This document shows, in pieces, positions 34,830 to 46,373 of a DNA stretch of 64,000 nucleotides. Source of the stretch: Adiantum capillus-veneris (lineage: Eukaryota > Streptophyta > Polypodiopsida > Polypodiales > Pteridaceae); the NCBI GenBank assembly GCA_014529385.2, contig CM043971.1, positions 99,033,985 to 99,097,984 of the forward strand, given 5' to 3'. The notes below the pieces were generated by a model. That model did no database searches. It saw only the letters and a program-made list of their open reading frames with translations, and was not told the origin of the DNA. The first letter of the stretch is position 1. Each line of letters starts with the position of its first letter. The position numbers were made by a program, and so were the translations under genes.

Positions 34830-37800
34830 GGATCGTCTCGTGGAACGTGCAGGGACTAGGTGGGCCCCAGTTTCAGCGACAGCCGGGCCGGTTGCGACAG
34901 GAGCTTCAGCGTTGCCTTGTGGGAGGAGAGATTGATCTCCTTATGCTACAGGAGCACCATCTGTCTGAGAGCCGCATTCGGTGATGTGGTCAGATTTTGC
35001 GTGGACGATATGATACCTTTTGGTCAGCTGCTTTTGGACCTGGAGGCATCCAGGGTGGGGTATGTATGACTATTGCAGACTCATTGCAGCAAGCCATTGT
35101 GGGCAGAGGGATTATTGTGCCAGGCAGGACTCAGTGGATTACTATGCAGGTTCAGGGTGGCCTTGTGGGCTTCCTGAACATCTATGCGCCCAATGTGGCG
35201 AGTGCTCGTGCAGAGTTTTGGTCACAGATTGTTGAGTCTTTGCCACAGGCTGACCATTGGTGTGTAGGGGGGGACTTCAACATGTTGGAGGACCCTTCTG
35301 ACAGGATTGGTGGCAGCCATGCTACTATGCATGGAGTCGAGTTGGCAGCTTGGGAGAGGTTTTGTATGACTCTGAGGGTCTCGGATACATGGCAGCACTC
35401 TGGCTTTGTGAGGCCTCCAGAGAGTCTTGCCTTCTCTAGGTCGGACCGCAGAGTGGGAGGAGTGAATCTATCGCGAATAGATCGCTTCTATACTAGTGAC
35501 CACTTCAGTGACTTGGGGGGATCAGTGGGCATTCTGGCAGAGACATCCTTTTCGGACCATGCACCAGTGATCCTCACAGTGGCAGACAGGCAGCGGAGTG
35601 GAAGCACGATGCTTCACATCCCAGAGCGGGTCTTGTTGGACTCAGCACTCAGAGAGAGGGTAGAGGCTCTCTGGACAAAGGGAATGGAGAGCCATGCTTT
35701 ACCAGCAGACAGAGTGGCCTTAGGCCTAGCTCAGCTTAGCCACTTTTTTCTCCAAGAGTCTCTGGCTCAACGGGCTGCAGCGAGAGAGGAGGAGCAACGT
35801 CTCAAACGAGGCATTGCTTCACTACAGAGGATGTAGGAGCAGCATCCAGACAGTCCATGGTTGGACTGTCTCGGATACATGGCAGCACTCTGGCTTTGTG
35901 AGGCCTCCAGAGAGTCTTGCCTTCTCTAGGTCGGACCGCAGAGTGGGAGGAGTGAATCTATCGCGAATAGATCGCTTCTATACTAGTGACCACTTCAGTG
36001 ACTTGGGGGGATCAGTGGGCATTCTAGCAGAGACATCCTTTTCGGACCATGCACCAGTGATCCTCACAGTGGCAGACAGGCAGCGGAGTGGAAGCACGAT
36101 GCTTCACATCCCAGAGCGGGTCTTGTTGGACTCAGCACTCAGAGAGAGGGTAGAGGCTCTCTGGACAAAGGGAATGGAGAGCCATGCTCTACCAGCAGAC
36201 AGAGTGGCCTTAGGCCTAGCTCAGCTTAGCCACTTTTTTCTCCAAGAGTCTCTGGCTCAACGGGCTGCAGCGAGAGAGGAGGAGCAACGTCTCAAACGAG
36301 GCATTGCTTCACTACAGAGGATGTAGGAGCAGCATCCAGACAGTCCATGGTTGGAGGAGCAGTTACAGCAGGCTCGACAGGAGCTTGCTTGCACAGAGGA
36401 GAGGCGTCATGAGTTTGCCTTTCACCGACAGGCATCTCAGTGGACTCAGGTGGGTGACAGAGTGACAGGTGTTTTTTTTGAGACAGTGGGACCTCGGCAC
36501 TCGCATGCCAAGGTCAATCAGTTGAGGAGACCCGATGGGTCAGTTGTTTGTGAGCCCGAGGATATGCGTGCAGTTGCTACTAACTTTTACCGTGAGTTAC
36601 TGTCAGCTGAGCCCCAGTCAGAGCGGCAGGATGCATGCAGAGAGCAGGTTTGGGCACAGATGCCTTGTCTTGTGACTGAGGAGATGCACCAGAGGCTAGA
36701 GATGCCTCTTCAGCTTGAGGAGCTACACACGGCTCTTAGGGCCCTACCTCGTGGTAGCTGTCCAAGTGAGGATGGGCTGACTCCCAGTTTCTTCTTGGAT
36801 TACTGGGACCTGCTTGGCCCAGATCTTTGTAGTGCCTTTCAGTACATTTTGCACACAAGAGTGATGCCGAATAGCATGAGTGAGGGCCTGATTTACCTCA
36901 TTCCAAAGGAGGGTGGCTCCTTGGATGAGATTCGACAGTGGTGCCCCATCACCATCCTCAACTCAGCCTACAAAATTCTTGCCAAGGCTCTGAGTTTGAG
37001 GATTCAGCCACTTTTGGAGAGCCTTATACATGGGACTCAGACAGGTTTTGTCAAGGAACGCAGTATCCTTGACAACATCTTCACTTTTTGGGAGGCTTTT
37101 GCCCTAGCACGGCTCCGTGGGGAGGACCTTGTGATTCTCCTTCTCGATTTTGAGAAGGCATACGACAGAGTTGAGTGGGACTTTCTAGAGGGCACTCTAC
37201 ACAGGATGGGCATCTCAAATGCTTGGATCAGAGGGGTGTCAGCTTTGTACAGACAGGCTCACAGTCAGGTGCTTTTGGCAGGAGGTAGAGGAGAGCGCTT
37301 CATGCTCACACGTTCGGTCCGACAGGGTTGTCCTCTTGCCCCCTTTCTCTTTCTGTTCTATGCGGAGGCAATAGGCAGATTTTTGGTGTCACAGCAGGTT
37401 GGTCTGAGGGGCCTCGCACTCCCTATACGGGGAGATGAGCTTCTGGACGCTGAGTTTGCCGACGACTCGGCCTTGTACTTAGAGGGCCAGGAGGCCAATC
37501 TACACAGATGTGAGCAGGCTTTGGCGACCTTCTGCTGTGCATCGGGCGCACTGATCAACTGGAGAAAGACAGTGGCTTTCTCGGTTGGCCGTGCTCCTCT
37601 GCCAGATTGGATGCCAGGAGAGGGTTTCAGGTGGATTCCTCCAAGGATTGCAGGTAGGTACTTGGGTTATCAGGTTGGTTTGGATTTGTCCCCCGAGCAG
37701 CAGATTGCTCCTCTTCTCCTGTCCATCAGGAGAAAGCTGTTACATTGGAGCTCAGCACGACTTTCGCTGGCTGGTAGAGTAGTAGTTGCCAACCAGGTGT

Positions 37801-39171
37801 TGTTGGCGACTATGTGGTACATCACTTCTTGCTGGATTTTCTCGAGTTCTTGTATCAGCCAGGTAGAGAGGCTGATCAGGAACTACCTTTGGTCAGGTCA
37901 TGACACTCAGATTGCCCGAGCCAAGGTGGCTTGGTCGGTCATCACACTTCCTTGTTCTCAGGGAGGGCTTGGAGAGGACTTCTTCCAGGTGAGGAGCCCT
38001 AGAAGGAGTTCTTGCTGCAGAGGCTTCGTGCCAGGGTGCCTCTGTCAGGAGGCCCTTGGCAACCTTCGACCAGATGGATCTTTACAGAGTTGCGCCGAGT
38101 TGGTTTGAGCACGAGACTGGAGGACCGATTCGCTGTGAGTCTGCTTCAATCTTGGGAGCTCTTACGGCGTGGCCTAGAGCAGGGACAGCCGACGTGCACG
38201 GAGGAGCGCCTACGGCAGCCCCTCGTCTGGAACCCCATGGTTAGCACTCAGAGAGGCCACTTGGTTGGGAGTCGGTCCAATGTTTCTTGGGGTCCCATGG
38301 CAGCAGGTCCAGCACGCTCTCTAGGTGACTGGCTTGAGTTCACAGGTTTGTCAGAGGAGGTGCAAGGTGTCCAGCTACAGGGCATGAGAGGGGTGCAGAG
38401 CATGTGTCAGGACATCTCAGAGTCAGTTCCAATTGAGTGGCTCACGCCTCTCGAGCCAGTAGCACCCCGGTGGATGGGAGCCTTCACACGACTGGAGGTT
38501 CTCATTTCAGTCAGGGCCTGCTCAGAGACTGTCCCAGCCCTCTTCTTCGAGCTTCATGGTGGGGGACGATTACAGCGAGTTGCAGTAGAGGCCCCGCAGG
38601 TAGCAAAGTGTTGTTTCCAGAGGATCCGAGTTGTGGGCATCTATGGGAGGACTTGCGTCATAGACCCTAACCCAGCAGCTCTTGAGACTGGACACTGGAG
38701 GCTATGGGCTTGGGAGCATTGTCCACTGGCATGAGTACAGTGGGATCTTGGTGAGTGGCTATGGAGGGACCCTTTCTCTTCTGCAGACCGCCCAGGAGTC
38801 CCCTTCTTTCAGTACACTGTTCGGCTTGGACGTCACATGCTTGCAGCACACAGAGAGGCCCGCCCCGCTGCAGCACATCATTGGCAGGAGAAGGGCCTCA
38901 CAGTCGAGTTCTTGGCAGCTTTTTGGCAGAGGCTGTGGGACTCCAGACAGCCGAGGCGCGTCACTTTGTTCCAGTTGCTGGTTGCACACAGAGCCACAGC
39001 AGTAGGGAGCTGGCTTGTGCATAGTGGTCTGTGACCAGTTGGTGGAGAGCCAGTGTCACTGTCTTTGGGACTGTCCTTCGGCCCAGCAGGTGTGGCTACG
39101 AGTTCTTCGGCTGATGCCTGCTCTCTCCACGGCTCGACAGTACACTTAGGGGGCAACGGCTTGGTCCACCC
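34826..39171 (+). pseudogene. L1-2 ORF2 with stops, a 490-bp tandem duplication and a deletion
   Basis: Endonuclease starts at 34826 (MRIVSWNVQGLGGPQF); TGA at 34982 replaces a CGA arginine codon present in L1-1. TAG at 35834 follows, and the segment from about 35381 is then repeated in tandem to 36360, carrying the same stop. Reverse transcriptase runs 36351-38108 (LLDFEKAYDRVEWDF, SVRQGCPLAPFLFLF, EFADDSALYLEG). Near 37975 about 65 bases present in L1-1 are missing, shifting the frame, and the remainder resumes at about 38012. The end is truncated at 39171. It is non-functional. Confidence 0.88.
35381..36360 (+). repeat. 490-bp tandem duplication within L1-2 ORF2
   Basis: The unit from TCGGATACATGGCAGCACTC to CAGTCCATGGTTGGA occurs at 35381 and again at 35871, an offset of exactly 490. 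I noticed only a couple of differences (such as CTGGCAGAG versus CTAGCAGAG near 35545 and 36035). The duplication covers the endonuclease end and the start of the linker. Confidence 0.95.
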
Positions 39172-39174
39172 AAA

Positions 39175-39830
39175 ATGGCTATCAATGATGACATTTTGAC
39201 GGACATCAAGCGTTTGGATTCTGCTTATGCAATATGGCAAAAGCTAAAGTCCAATTATGAAAACACCACGCCTGTGAACCAGGTGCATTTGATGCGAAAG
39301 TTGGTGAATATGCAGCTTGATGACTCGAAGTCAGCTTCTGAGCATTTGAGTGCTTTTACAGGTGTGTTGAGTCAATTGCAGGACAGTGGGCTTCAGCAAT
39401 TCGATGATAAGTTGAAAGCTATTTTCTTGCTTATGACATTGCCAGATACTTGGGAAACCTTGGTTGTCTCTTTGAGCAACAGTCCCACCCTCACATATGA
39501 CGGTGTGAGAGGGTCTATTCTCAATGAAGAGATTAGACGCAAGTCTAGTGGGGAAGATGGCAGTTCTGCCTACAATGCAAGAGGTAGAAATCAAAAGCGT
39601 AATGCGGGCAACAAGACTCAAAATAAAAGTAAGAGCAAGACAAATGATAAGGATGTCACTTGTTATCAATGTGGCATATAGGGTCACAAGAAACCCGATT
39701 GCAGGTATTTCAAGAAAGAGCAGGAAAGGAAGAAGGAAACGCAAGATAAGAAGAAGAAAGATGAGAAGAAAGGAAAAGAATCAGCAGGTGATTCCTCCTG
39801 GGATGCTGAGAATGCAATGTATCCTCTAGT
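39175..39830 (+). pseudogene. Copia gag, C-terminal part with zinc knuckle (stop and frameshift)
   Basis: MAINDDILTDIKRLDSAYAI, WQKLKSNYENTTPVNQVHLM, and FLLMTLPDTWETLVVSLSNS match the UBN2-type gag domain of copia elements, but starting part-way in. A zinc knuckle C-x2-C-x4-H-x4-C (CYQCGI, stop, GHKKPDC) lies at 39661-39702 and is broken by TAG at 39679. A lysine-rich tail follows. The frame changes before protease. The first ATG here is an internal methionine, not the true gag start, which is probably at 32491 beyond L1-2. Confidence 0.85.
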
Positions 39831-40315
39831 GTGGTCATTGAAGAGTTGTCAGACATTGAGGAAATCTTGGTTGCGGCTTCATGCCCCTCAGATTTGGTGA
39901 TAGCTAATGCAGAAGACATGCTTATCTCGAAGAAAGATGTCATTGATGCATTGCTCAGTGCTAATGATGGCCTATCCCAATCATGGATAGTCGATTCTGG
40001 TGCTTCATTCCATGTGACTCCATCTTTGGAGTGTTTTGCTACATATGCTGCAGGCAATTATGGCAAGGTGCACCTTGGTGATAATTTTGCTTGCAATATT
40101 GAGAGAATGGGTACTATGCGTTTGGCTCTTAACAATGGTCAAGAGCTTGTGTTGAATGATGTCAGGTTTGTACCAGGCATTAGGAAAAGTTTGCTATCTC
40201 TTGGCCAATTGCACATGGTTATACTACCATCTTTGCTGGGGGTTCATGGAAGTTGCTTAAGGGCTCTATGCTTGTTGCAAAAGGGTCTAAAAGAGGTACT
40301 TTGTACTATCTTCGA
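39831..40315 (+). pseudogene. Copia protease, interrupted by gypsy-A
   Basis: WIVDSGASFHVTPSLECFAT carries the aspartic protease active site DSG-A (about 39982). LNDVRFVPGIRKSLLSLGQL is the typical copia protease end. The reading breaks at TTCGA (40311-40315), the target site of gypsy-A, and resumes in register after the second TTCGA at 45829. By family knowledge it processes the Gag-Pol polyprotein. Confidence 0.88.
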
Positions 40316-41525
40316 TGTTAGGTGCAGCGGAATGAATGTTTGCGCTTTGCTCAAGATGAGTGCTCCGAACTGTGCTCAAGGGTTCCTTTTGTTCTTATGG
40401 AAGGTAGAGCCTTCTGTTCTTAATGAGAGAGTGCTATGATCACAAACAAAGTGAATGGACACTGTGCGTGCAAGTGTATGAGACTGAGAGATAGAGAGAG
40501 AAGAGAGATACGACAGTAGAGACGTTGTAAAACCCTCCTCCGAAGGCCCCCCTCTCGTAGGCGAGAGCGGTCTACTTATGATTGCACAAACTCGTACAAA
40601 CTGTATGCATGAGACTGATGCAAGTCTAGGCTATGTCGACGATGACGACGGGGACGACGAGACCGACCTAAGGGCTGAAATCTGCAATCTTTTATCTGCT
40701 GTCCAAAAACACTATGGGCTGAAATCTGCGGCTTGTCCAAAAACGCTGATTTTGGGGGTTGTTTCTGTAGGTCTTTGTCGCTGAAATTCTGCAAGTTTTA
40801 GGGCTGAAAACTGAGGTTTCTTAAGGGCTGAAACTGCTGGTCCTTCCGGGCTGAATCTGCTACTCTTTAGGGCTGAAGCTTGCTATGACCAAAAACGCTA
40901 GGCATGAGGGTTCTGTTGCGATGGCAAGGCTGAAAACGTTGGTGTTTGCAGGCTGCTGAAAACGCTAGGAGAACTACTGCATTTTGTTGGTAAAAACGCT
41001 AGGGAATGTTGGTGCGTTTTGGGGTAAAAACGCTAGGGCTATGCTGGTCGAAGGTTGTTGAAAAACGACAAGGGGAAAAACGACAAGGATGCCTGCAAGA
41101 GGGAATCGCCTGGCACTTGGGGAGTCTTGCTTGAGAAGTTGCCTGTTGAGCGGTGAAGCTCCTGCTGCCTCTTCTGCCATTTAGTGGTAGCTTTGGTTTG
41201 CTTACATACAAACTTACTCAATTTACCCTACCTACTTTCCAACAAAAGTCACTTAAAAATAATAAGTGAAAAATGTCAAAAATAGGTAAAATAGGCTAAA
41301 TGCACTGGAAAATTCCCCTAAAGGATTCTGATGGATTCTGATGGAAATGCTTATGATCATGCTATGTGCAACCAGAGGATATGCATCTACACTAAGTGAC
41401 TGGGCATGCACGGTCTACGAATAGACTCACAAAAGTGCCAGATCACTTCTAAATATAGACTGACTGAACCCTTGTCGTGCTATAGCTTGTCCATGGACAC
41501 ATAGGGTTGGATGTGTCACGTGACA
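40316..41525 (-). mobile_element. 3' LTR of gypsy-A
   Basis: Plus-strand ends are TGTTAGGTGCAGCGG and GTGTCACGTGACA. The interior (about 40640-41050) repeats GGGCTGAAA and AAAACGCTAGG motifs. At 1210 bases it is 296 longer than the 5' copy, which lacks the segment at about 40440-40730. Confidence 0.9.
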
Positions 41526-42096
41526 TCCCCTCCTTTTCAAAGTGAGGTACTGGTACCGAACTGTATGGCGTCGAGGGAGATCGCCAATAGCATCCGGAAT
41601 CCTGGAAGGGACTCTTCGCCGGCCCACTCTGATGTCTGGGTCGTGCGGTACTTGAACTTCATAAAGGTCTACAACGCTTGCTTCTTTGGGCCGTGCCGAA
41701 AGCGACAGTCTTTTGTGGCTCCTTTGATGCTTCAACTTCGTTGAGAGTCATGCTTCTTTCTTCTTCAAGAATCTCCATGGCTGAAAAATTCTTGAAACAA
41801 TTTCCAACACAAAACCATGAACATACCCATTCCATGTAAAGTGAGTGGAAAAAATCTTGTCTCCTCCAAAGACTGTGTATGCAATGTAGATGAACATAGA
41901 GACGAAGTGATAAACCGTTCACCAAACATATGCAAACAATGAGATCGAATCTTCCTCTTTTGATCTAGAGCAATCAACTGTGGCAATTCACAACGGAAAT
42001 GCCCATGCTTGGTGCTCATACTTTCATGTGCTCTTTCTACCACTGTGTCGTGCCAAGGAAGAGACAGGGAATGTGACTTCCTTGAATGCATACTTT
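41526..42096 (-). other. Gypsy-A 3' internal region, unassigned
   Basis: Between the His/Asp-rich linker and the LTR there are only short minus-strand frames without recognisable reverse transcriptase, integrase or envelope motifs. The stretch beside the LTR contains the polypurine tract (minus-strand AAAAGGAGGGGA). Confidence 0.6.
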
Positions 42097-42919
42097 TCAG
42101 CTTTTCATGAACAATCGCATACATTCATGCTCATTCATGAGTGAAACATGCTCAACGTACAATATGTCATACCTAAGAAAAGGGATCACATAAAGACGTT
42201 GACTAAAATACAAGAAACGATCACGAATGAAACACTCGAACAATGCGTGCGTATCAATCATGCAAACACATAATACTTCCTGTAAGGGTGCTTTGGACCT
42301 AGGCTCGAGAGCCAAGATCGGTTCTTCGTGAGTGATCGAATCTGCAATGAGGTTAGCTTTACTAGAGAAAGTATCCACTAACTCATCCTTCTTGTGAACA
42401 ACCACATCTTCTTCATGCAACTCATCATGCTTGTGAGAAATCACATCTTGATCATGCACATCATCATGCTCATCATGAACATCCAAATCATCATGCTTCT
42501 CATAATCATGCAAATCCTGTGTGTCATGCTTTGGAGAAGAAGAGACTGAGAGAGTCTCCTTCTCCTGAATCCTTTCAATCTTGTCCTGCATATTAGCAAT
42601 GAGAGAGGGAGAATGATCCACGAATGACAATGGAAGAATTACTTTTGGCATAGAGAGTGAAAGTGTTAGCCTCCCAATCAATGAGAGGGTTAAGATCACG
42701 AAACCATCGAATGCCCAAAATCATATGACATCCTGAGAGAGGAGAGACAAAAAATCTTCTAGTGAAGGCAGCTTGTTGAATTCTAAACAACACACCAAGA
42801 CATTCCTGCGTGATGAGAGAGTCCATACCGAGAACAAAGCCAGAGACCTCGAGAGGAGATTTCTGACTAACTTCTAGGCGGGCTCTCTCAACAAGAGAGG
42901 GACAGATCACATCATGCAT
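42097..42919 (-). pseudogene. Gypsy-A protease-like segment and His/Asp-rich linker
   Basis: The minus strand 42919-42593 reads RARLEVSQKSPLEVSGFVLG, then FFVSPLSGCHMILGIRWFRD and LNPLIDWEANTF. This matches the end of gypsy aspartic proteases (ILGMxWL, then NPxIDW). The usual DTG active site is not visible upstream and may be mutated. The next part (42540-42380) is a histidine/aspartate-rich run (LDVHDEHDDVHDQDVISHKH) I cannot assign; it sits where gypsy elements have a linker before the reverse transcriptase. Confidence 0.65.
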
Positions 42920-43109
42920 ACTACCTAGTCAAACAATATGACAAAACACTGCCCCGACACCTGACCATAACATTTAATGAGAGAATCATCAATGGGAGGG
43001 TCAAGAGAAACGTGGGGCACACTCGTGTTATCAGTAATTGTATTGACAGAGGAAGTGGGTTCTGTGGATTCTTTAGATTCATTCGATTCAAGCTTAGGAC
43101 ATGTTCTTT

Positions 43110-44449
43110 TTATGTGACCTTAATGTGACAATGAAAACAACGACCTTCCTTAGAAAAATAAGTGCTTTGCTCTTCCGACGTGATGTATCCTCCTACAATT
43201 CCTTGTGCTACCTTTTCATCTGGAGTAAGCTTAGGTTTAGCAATTGTGTTAGCCTTACCCTTAGATTCATTGGAAGAATTCTTTTCTAAGAGACTATTGG
43301 AAGATTGGTTAGAAGAGTTACCGTTCTTACCATTCTTACCGTTCTGAGGGTTTTGAGAAGTCTGCGAGGTACTTGTGGAAGTCTTGTTCTCCTTAGGCTT
43401 TCCCTTGTTGTGCTTCATCTCCTATGCAAGAGCAATCGCTACCGCCTTGTTGAGATCGATTGGGTCGAAGACTTCTACATCAAACTTAATATAGTCGTCT
43501 AACCCAAAAAGGAATGCTTCTTTGCGTTCATCATCCGACTTGCGTAATTGGGTACCTAGCTGCAAAACACGATTAAAAAGACAACCGGCATACCATTTTG
43601 CTTGAGAGCACGCCAATCGTCCTTCAATCGTGCGAGGTACTAAGGTGGCATAAACCGCGCCTTGAGCTTGTCTTGGAAATCAGCCCAATCGAAGAAAAGG
43701 GGCGTGAATTCGTCGGCTTCCTCTAGGTGCGCGGATTACTGTGCCTCTTGCCATGCGTGGTACCAATTGATGGCATCACCGGCAAGGTACATGGCTGCCA
43801 TCAAAACTTTGTTATTTCCTGTCTTTTTAGTTGTCGCAAAATAAGCATTAAATTGATGCAACCAGCAATGAATAACTGTAGCATCCATCTTACCATCATA
43901 CTTACTGAAAGTCAACTTCTCTGTGACTGGATTGTTGCAATCCGCATTGTGGCTTGCGCCACTTGAGGAACTCCCACGATCTTTTGGCTGGTTCGGACTT
44001 CGAGGCAAGTACTTGTCGAACCAATTCTTGAGTGCATAGTTCTCTTTGAGCCTCACGCTCGACCTCCAAGGCCACTCTTTGAGCTTCACGCTCGGCCTTT
44101 CTTTGTGCTTTTCTTTCGTTTCGTTCATCGCGCTCGCGTTCTAAAGCAATGCGATTTGCTTCTTGTTGTATGGCAATTCTTTCGTTTCTTTCTTCGCGCT
44201 CGCGGTCCTTGGCTTCCTGTTGTTCTGCTTTTCTTGCTAGTTGTGCCAACGCAACTAGATTCGTTTCTTGTTGTTATGGCATCATCTCCATCATCGACTT
44301 GACCATCTCCTCCATAGAATTTGGTACAACTCGTGGCGTAGATAGGGAAGGGGGTCGGGAAAACCTCCTGGTGGGGAAAGCTCTTCTTCGCCACTCCCAT
44401 GCTCATCACCTGTATGCGAAGTATCCATTCCGCTTCGGGTGAGGACCAT
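43110..44449 (-). pseudogene. Gypsy-A gag with N-terminal coiled coil (broken)
   Basis: The likely start is ATG at 44449 (MVLTRSGMDTSHTGDEHGSG), shared with gypsy-B. A strongly charged coiled-coil stretch (ALERERDERNERKAQRKAER, 44170-44060) precedes the retrotransposon gag domain (LTFSKYDGKMDATVIHCWLH, then YLAGDAINWYHAWQEAQ, 43920-43740). The domain continues LQLGTQLRKSDDERKEAFLF (43560). An asparagine/glycine/lysine-rich part leads to a partial zinc knuckle (CFHCHIKVT) near 43130. Stops and shifts separate the parts. In the family, Gag forms the particle that packages RNA. Confidence 0.85.
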
Positions 44450-44897
44450 GCACTTTGATCTTTGGTTCTTAAGTTCACGAGGAACTTGGATTCTTGTGGG
44501 TCTTGGGTTCTTGGGTTCTTGAGGGTCTTGAGGGTCTTGAGGTTCTTGAGGTTTTCTTTCGCTTGCAAACCGTGTTTGAGAAGGATCTTCTCTTCCCCCG
44601 AGTTCTACTCTTTTCCGCGGGTGCACCCCTTGGCGGCCTAGCGCTCACACCAAGGTTGCTTTTTCCCACCTCACGTCGATTGGCCGGCCGCTAAGTGCAC
44701 GGTCCGCTCTCAATGAGTAAAAAGAGACACAAGGGGAGGCTGGACAAGCCCTTCTTTCCTGGGATTTCTGTCACTCTTCAAAATACGATTAGGAATCGAC
44801 ACGCCCAAGCGAACTTGGGTTCGTGCAACCGCAACAAGCAAAAAAATTCTTGTGATTCTTGTGGTTCTTTCCTTGAGTGATACAGAACACTGTCAAA

Positions 44898-44910
44898 GCT
44901 CTGATACCAA
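44898..44910 (-). other. Primer-binding site of gypsy-A (tRNA-iMet)
   Basis: The minus strand reads TTGGTATCAGAGC directly inside the 5' LTR, complementary to the 3' end of plant initiator tRNA-Met. Confidence 0.9.
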
Positions 44911-45824
44911 TGTTAGGTGCAGCGGAATGAATGTTTGCGCTTTGCTCAAGATGAGTGCTCCGAACTGTGCTCAAGGGTTCCTTTTGTTCTTATGGAAGGT
45001 AGAGCCATCCGTTCTTAATGAAAGAGTGCTATGATCACATCTGCGGCTTGTCCAAAAACGCTGATTTTGGGGGCTGTTTCTGTAGGTCTTTGTCGCTGAA
45101 ATTCTGCAGGTTTCAGGGCTGAAAACTGAGGTTTCTTAAGGGTTGAAACTACTGGTCCTTCCGGGCTGAATCTGCTACTCTTTAGGGCTGAAGCTTGCTA
45201 TGACCAAAAACGCTAGGCATGAGGGTTCTGTTGCGATGGCAAGGCTGAAAACGCTGGTGTTTGCAGGCTGTTGAAAACGTTAGGAGAACTACTGCATTTT
45301 GTTGGTAAAAACGCTAGGGAATGCTGGTGCGTTTTGGGGTAAAAACGCTAGGGCTATGTTGGTCTGGGGTTGTTGAAAAACGCCAAGGATGCCTGCAAGA
45401 GGGAATCGCCTAGCACTTGGGGAGTCTTGCTTGAGAAGTTGCCAGTTGAGCGATGGAGCTCATGCTGCCTCTTCTGCCATTTAGTGCTAGCTTTGGTTTG
45501 CTTATATACAAACTTACTCAATTTACCCTACCTACTTTCCAACAAAAGTCACTTAAAAATAATAAGTGAAAAATGTCAAAAATAGGTAAAATAGGCTAAA
45601 TGCACTTGAAAATTCTGCTGAAGGATTCTGATGGGAATGCTTATGATCATGCTATGTGCAACCAAAGGATATGCATCTACACTAAGTGACTGGGCATGCA
45701 CGGTCTACGAATAGACTCACAAAAGTGCCAGATCACTTCTAAATCTAGACTGACTGGATTGACTGAACCCTTGTCGTGCTGTAGCTTGTCCACGGACACA
45801 TAGGGTTGGATGTGTCACGTGACA
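44911..45824 (-). mobile_element. 5' LTR of gypsy-A (296 bases shorter)
   Basis: It has the same ends as 40316-41525, but the text jumps from GCTATGATCACA to TCTGCGGCTTGTCC near 45038, skipping the segment with the GACGATGACGACGGGG-like stretch. It is followed at once by the TTCGA target duplicate. Confidence 0.9.
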
Positions 45825-46373
45825 TTCGACGCAAAGCTTTGCCTAGCAAGTTTCTTGCTGTTGCTGAAGTTGCTTCACACACGGAATTGTGGCATAAGAG
45901 ACTTGGCCATATGAGCCAAAAGGGTATTGATGTGCTTTCCTCTCTGAAGAGGGTTGATGTAAAAGGCAAAAACTTGGATTTTTGTAATGATTGTCTTTAT
46001 GGAAAGCAAAAGAAATCTTCTTATTACTCTGGTGTCTCTCGCAAAGCTAATCCTCTTGATCTTATTCACTCCGATGTATGCACTATGCATGTTAAGTCTT
46101 TTGGTAGTGCATTGTATTTTGTTACATTCATTGATGACTGTACTAGGAAAGGATAGGTGCATTTGTTGAAAAGTAAGAGTGAGACTTTTAATGCTTTTAA
46201 GAAGTTTCATACTTTTGTCACTACGCAAAAGAGTATTAAGCTTAAATGTCTCAGATCTGATAATGGAGAGTATGTATCTGCTGAATTTCAACGTTTTTGT
46301 GATGAAAATGGGATTAAAAGGGAATTGACAGCCCCTTATAATCCGTCTTCTAATAATGTGGCTGAGATATCAG
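45825..46373 (+). pseudogene. Copia GAG-pre-integrase and integrase core, cut by gypsy-B
   Basis: Continuing the copia protein after gypsy-A: HTELWHKRLGHMSQKGIDVL (the GAG-pre-integrase HxxxH zinc region with C-x2-C at FCNDCLYGKQKK), then DLIHSDVCTMHVKSFGSALY and FVTFIDDCTRKG (first catalytic Asp). Past a TAG at 46154 comes KCLRSDNGEYVSAEFQRFCD (second Asp). The segment ends NPSSNNVAE, just short of the expected third acidic residue and the rest of the core, which gypsy-B replaces. Confidence 0.88.

Larger units (their letters stand above)
32515..39171 (+). mobile_element. Plant L1-type LINE (L1-2), 3'-truncated, inside copia gag
   Basis: It is closely related to L1-1 from its C-rich leader to TTGGTCCACCC at 39171. 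L1-1 continues past this point for about 570 bases of ORF2, plus 3' UTR and poly(A). The 3' loss is unusual because target-primed reverse transcription starts at the 3' end. The adjoining copia gag also lacks its N-terminal part, so one deletion across the L1/copia junction explains both. Long C-runs lie at 32561-32582, 32597-32614 and 32629-32644. Confidence 0.88.
40316..45824 (-). mobile_element. Gypsy-A: long-LTR Ty3/gypsy element, minus strand, perfect TSD
   Basis: LTRs are 40316-41525 (3') and 44911-45824 (5'). A primer-binding site matching tRNA-iMet lies at 44898-44910 and the polypurine tract at about 41526-41538. The target-site duplication TTCGA (40311-40315 and 45825-45829) is exact. 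The 3.4-kb interior carries gag, a protease-like segment and an unplaced acidic stretch but no reverse transcriptase or integrase that I can see, so this is a deletion derivative or non-autonomous element. Confidence 0.9.

Noticed and set aside
39172-39180. AAAATGGCT as a clear L1-2 target-site duplication
   Set aside because: Both occurrences fit separate parts of copia gag, and L1-2 lacks its 3' end and poly(A), so a deletion junction is the simpler reading.
41526-42124. An envelope-like gene downstream of gypsy-A pol
   Set aside because: Only short, motif-free frames are present; no signal peptide or transmembrane pattern could be supported.
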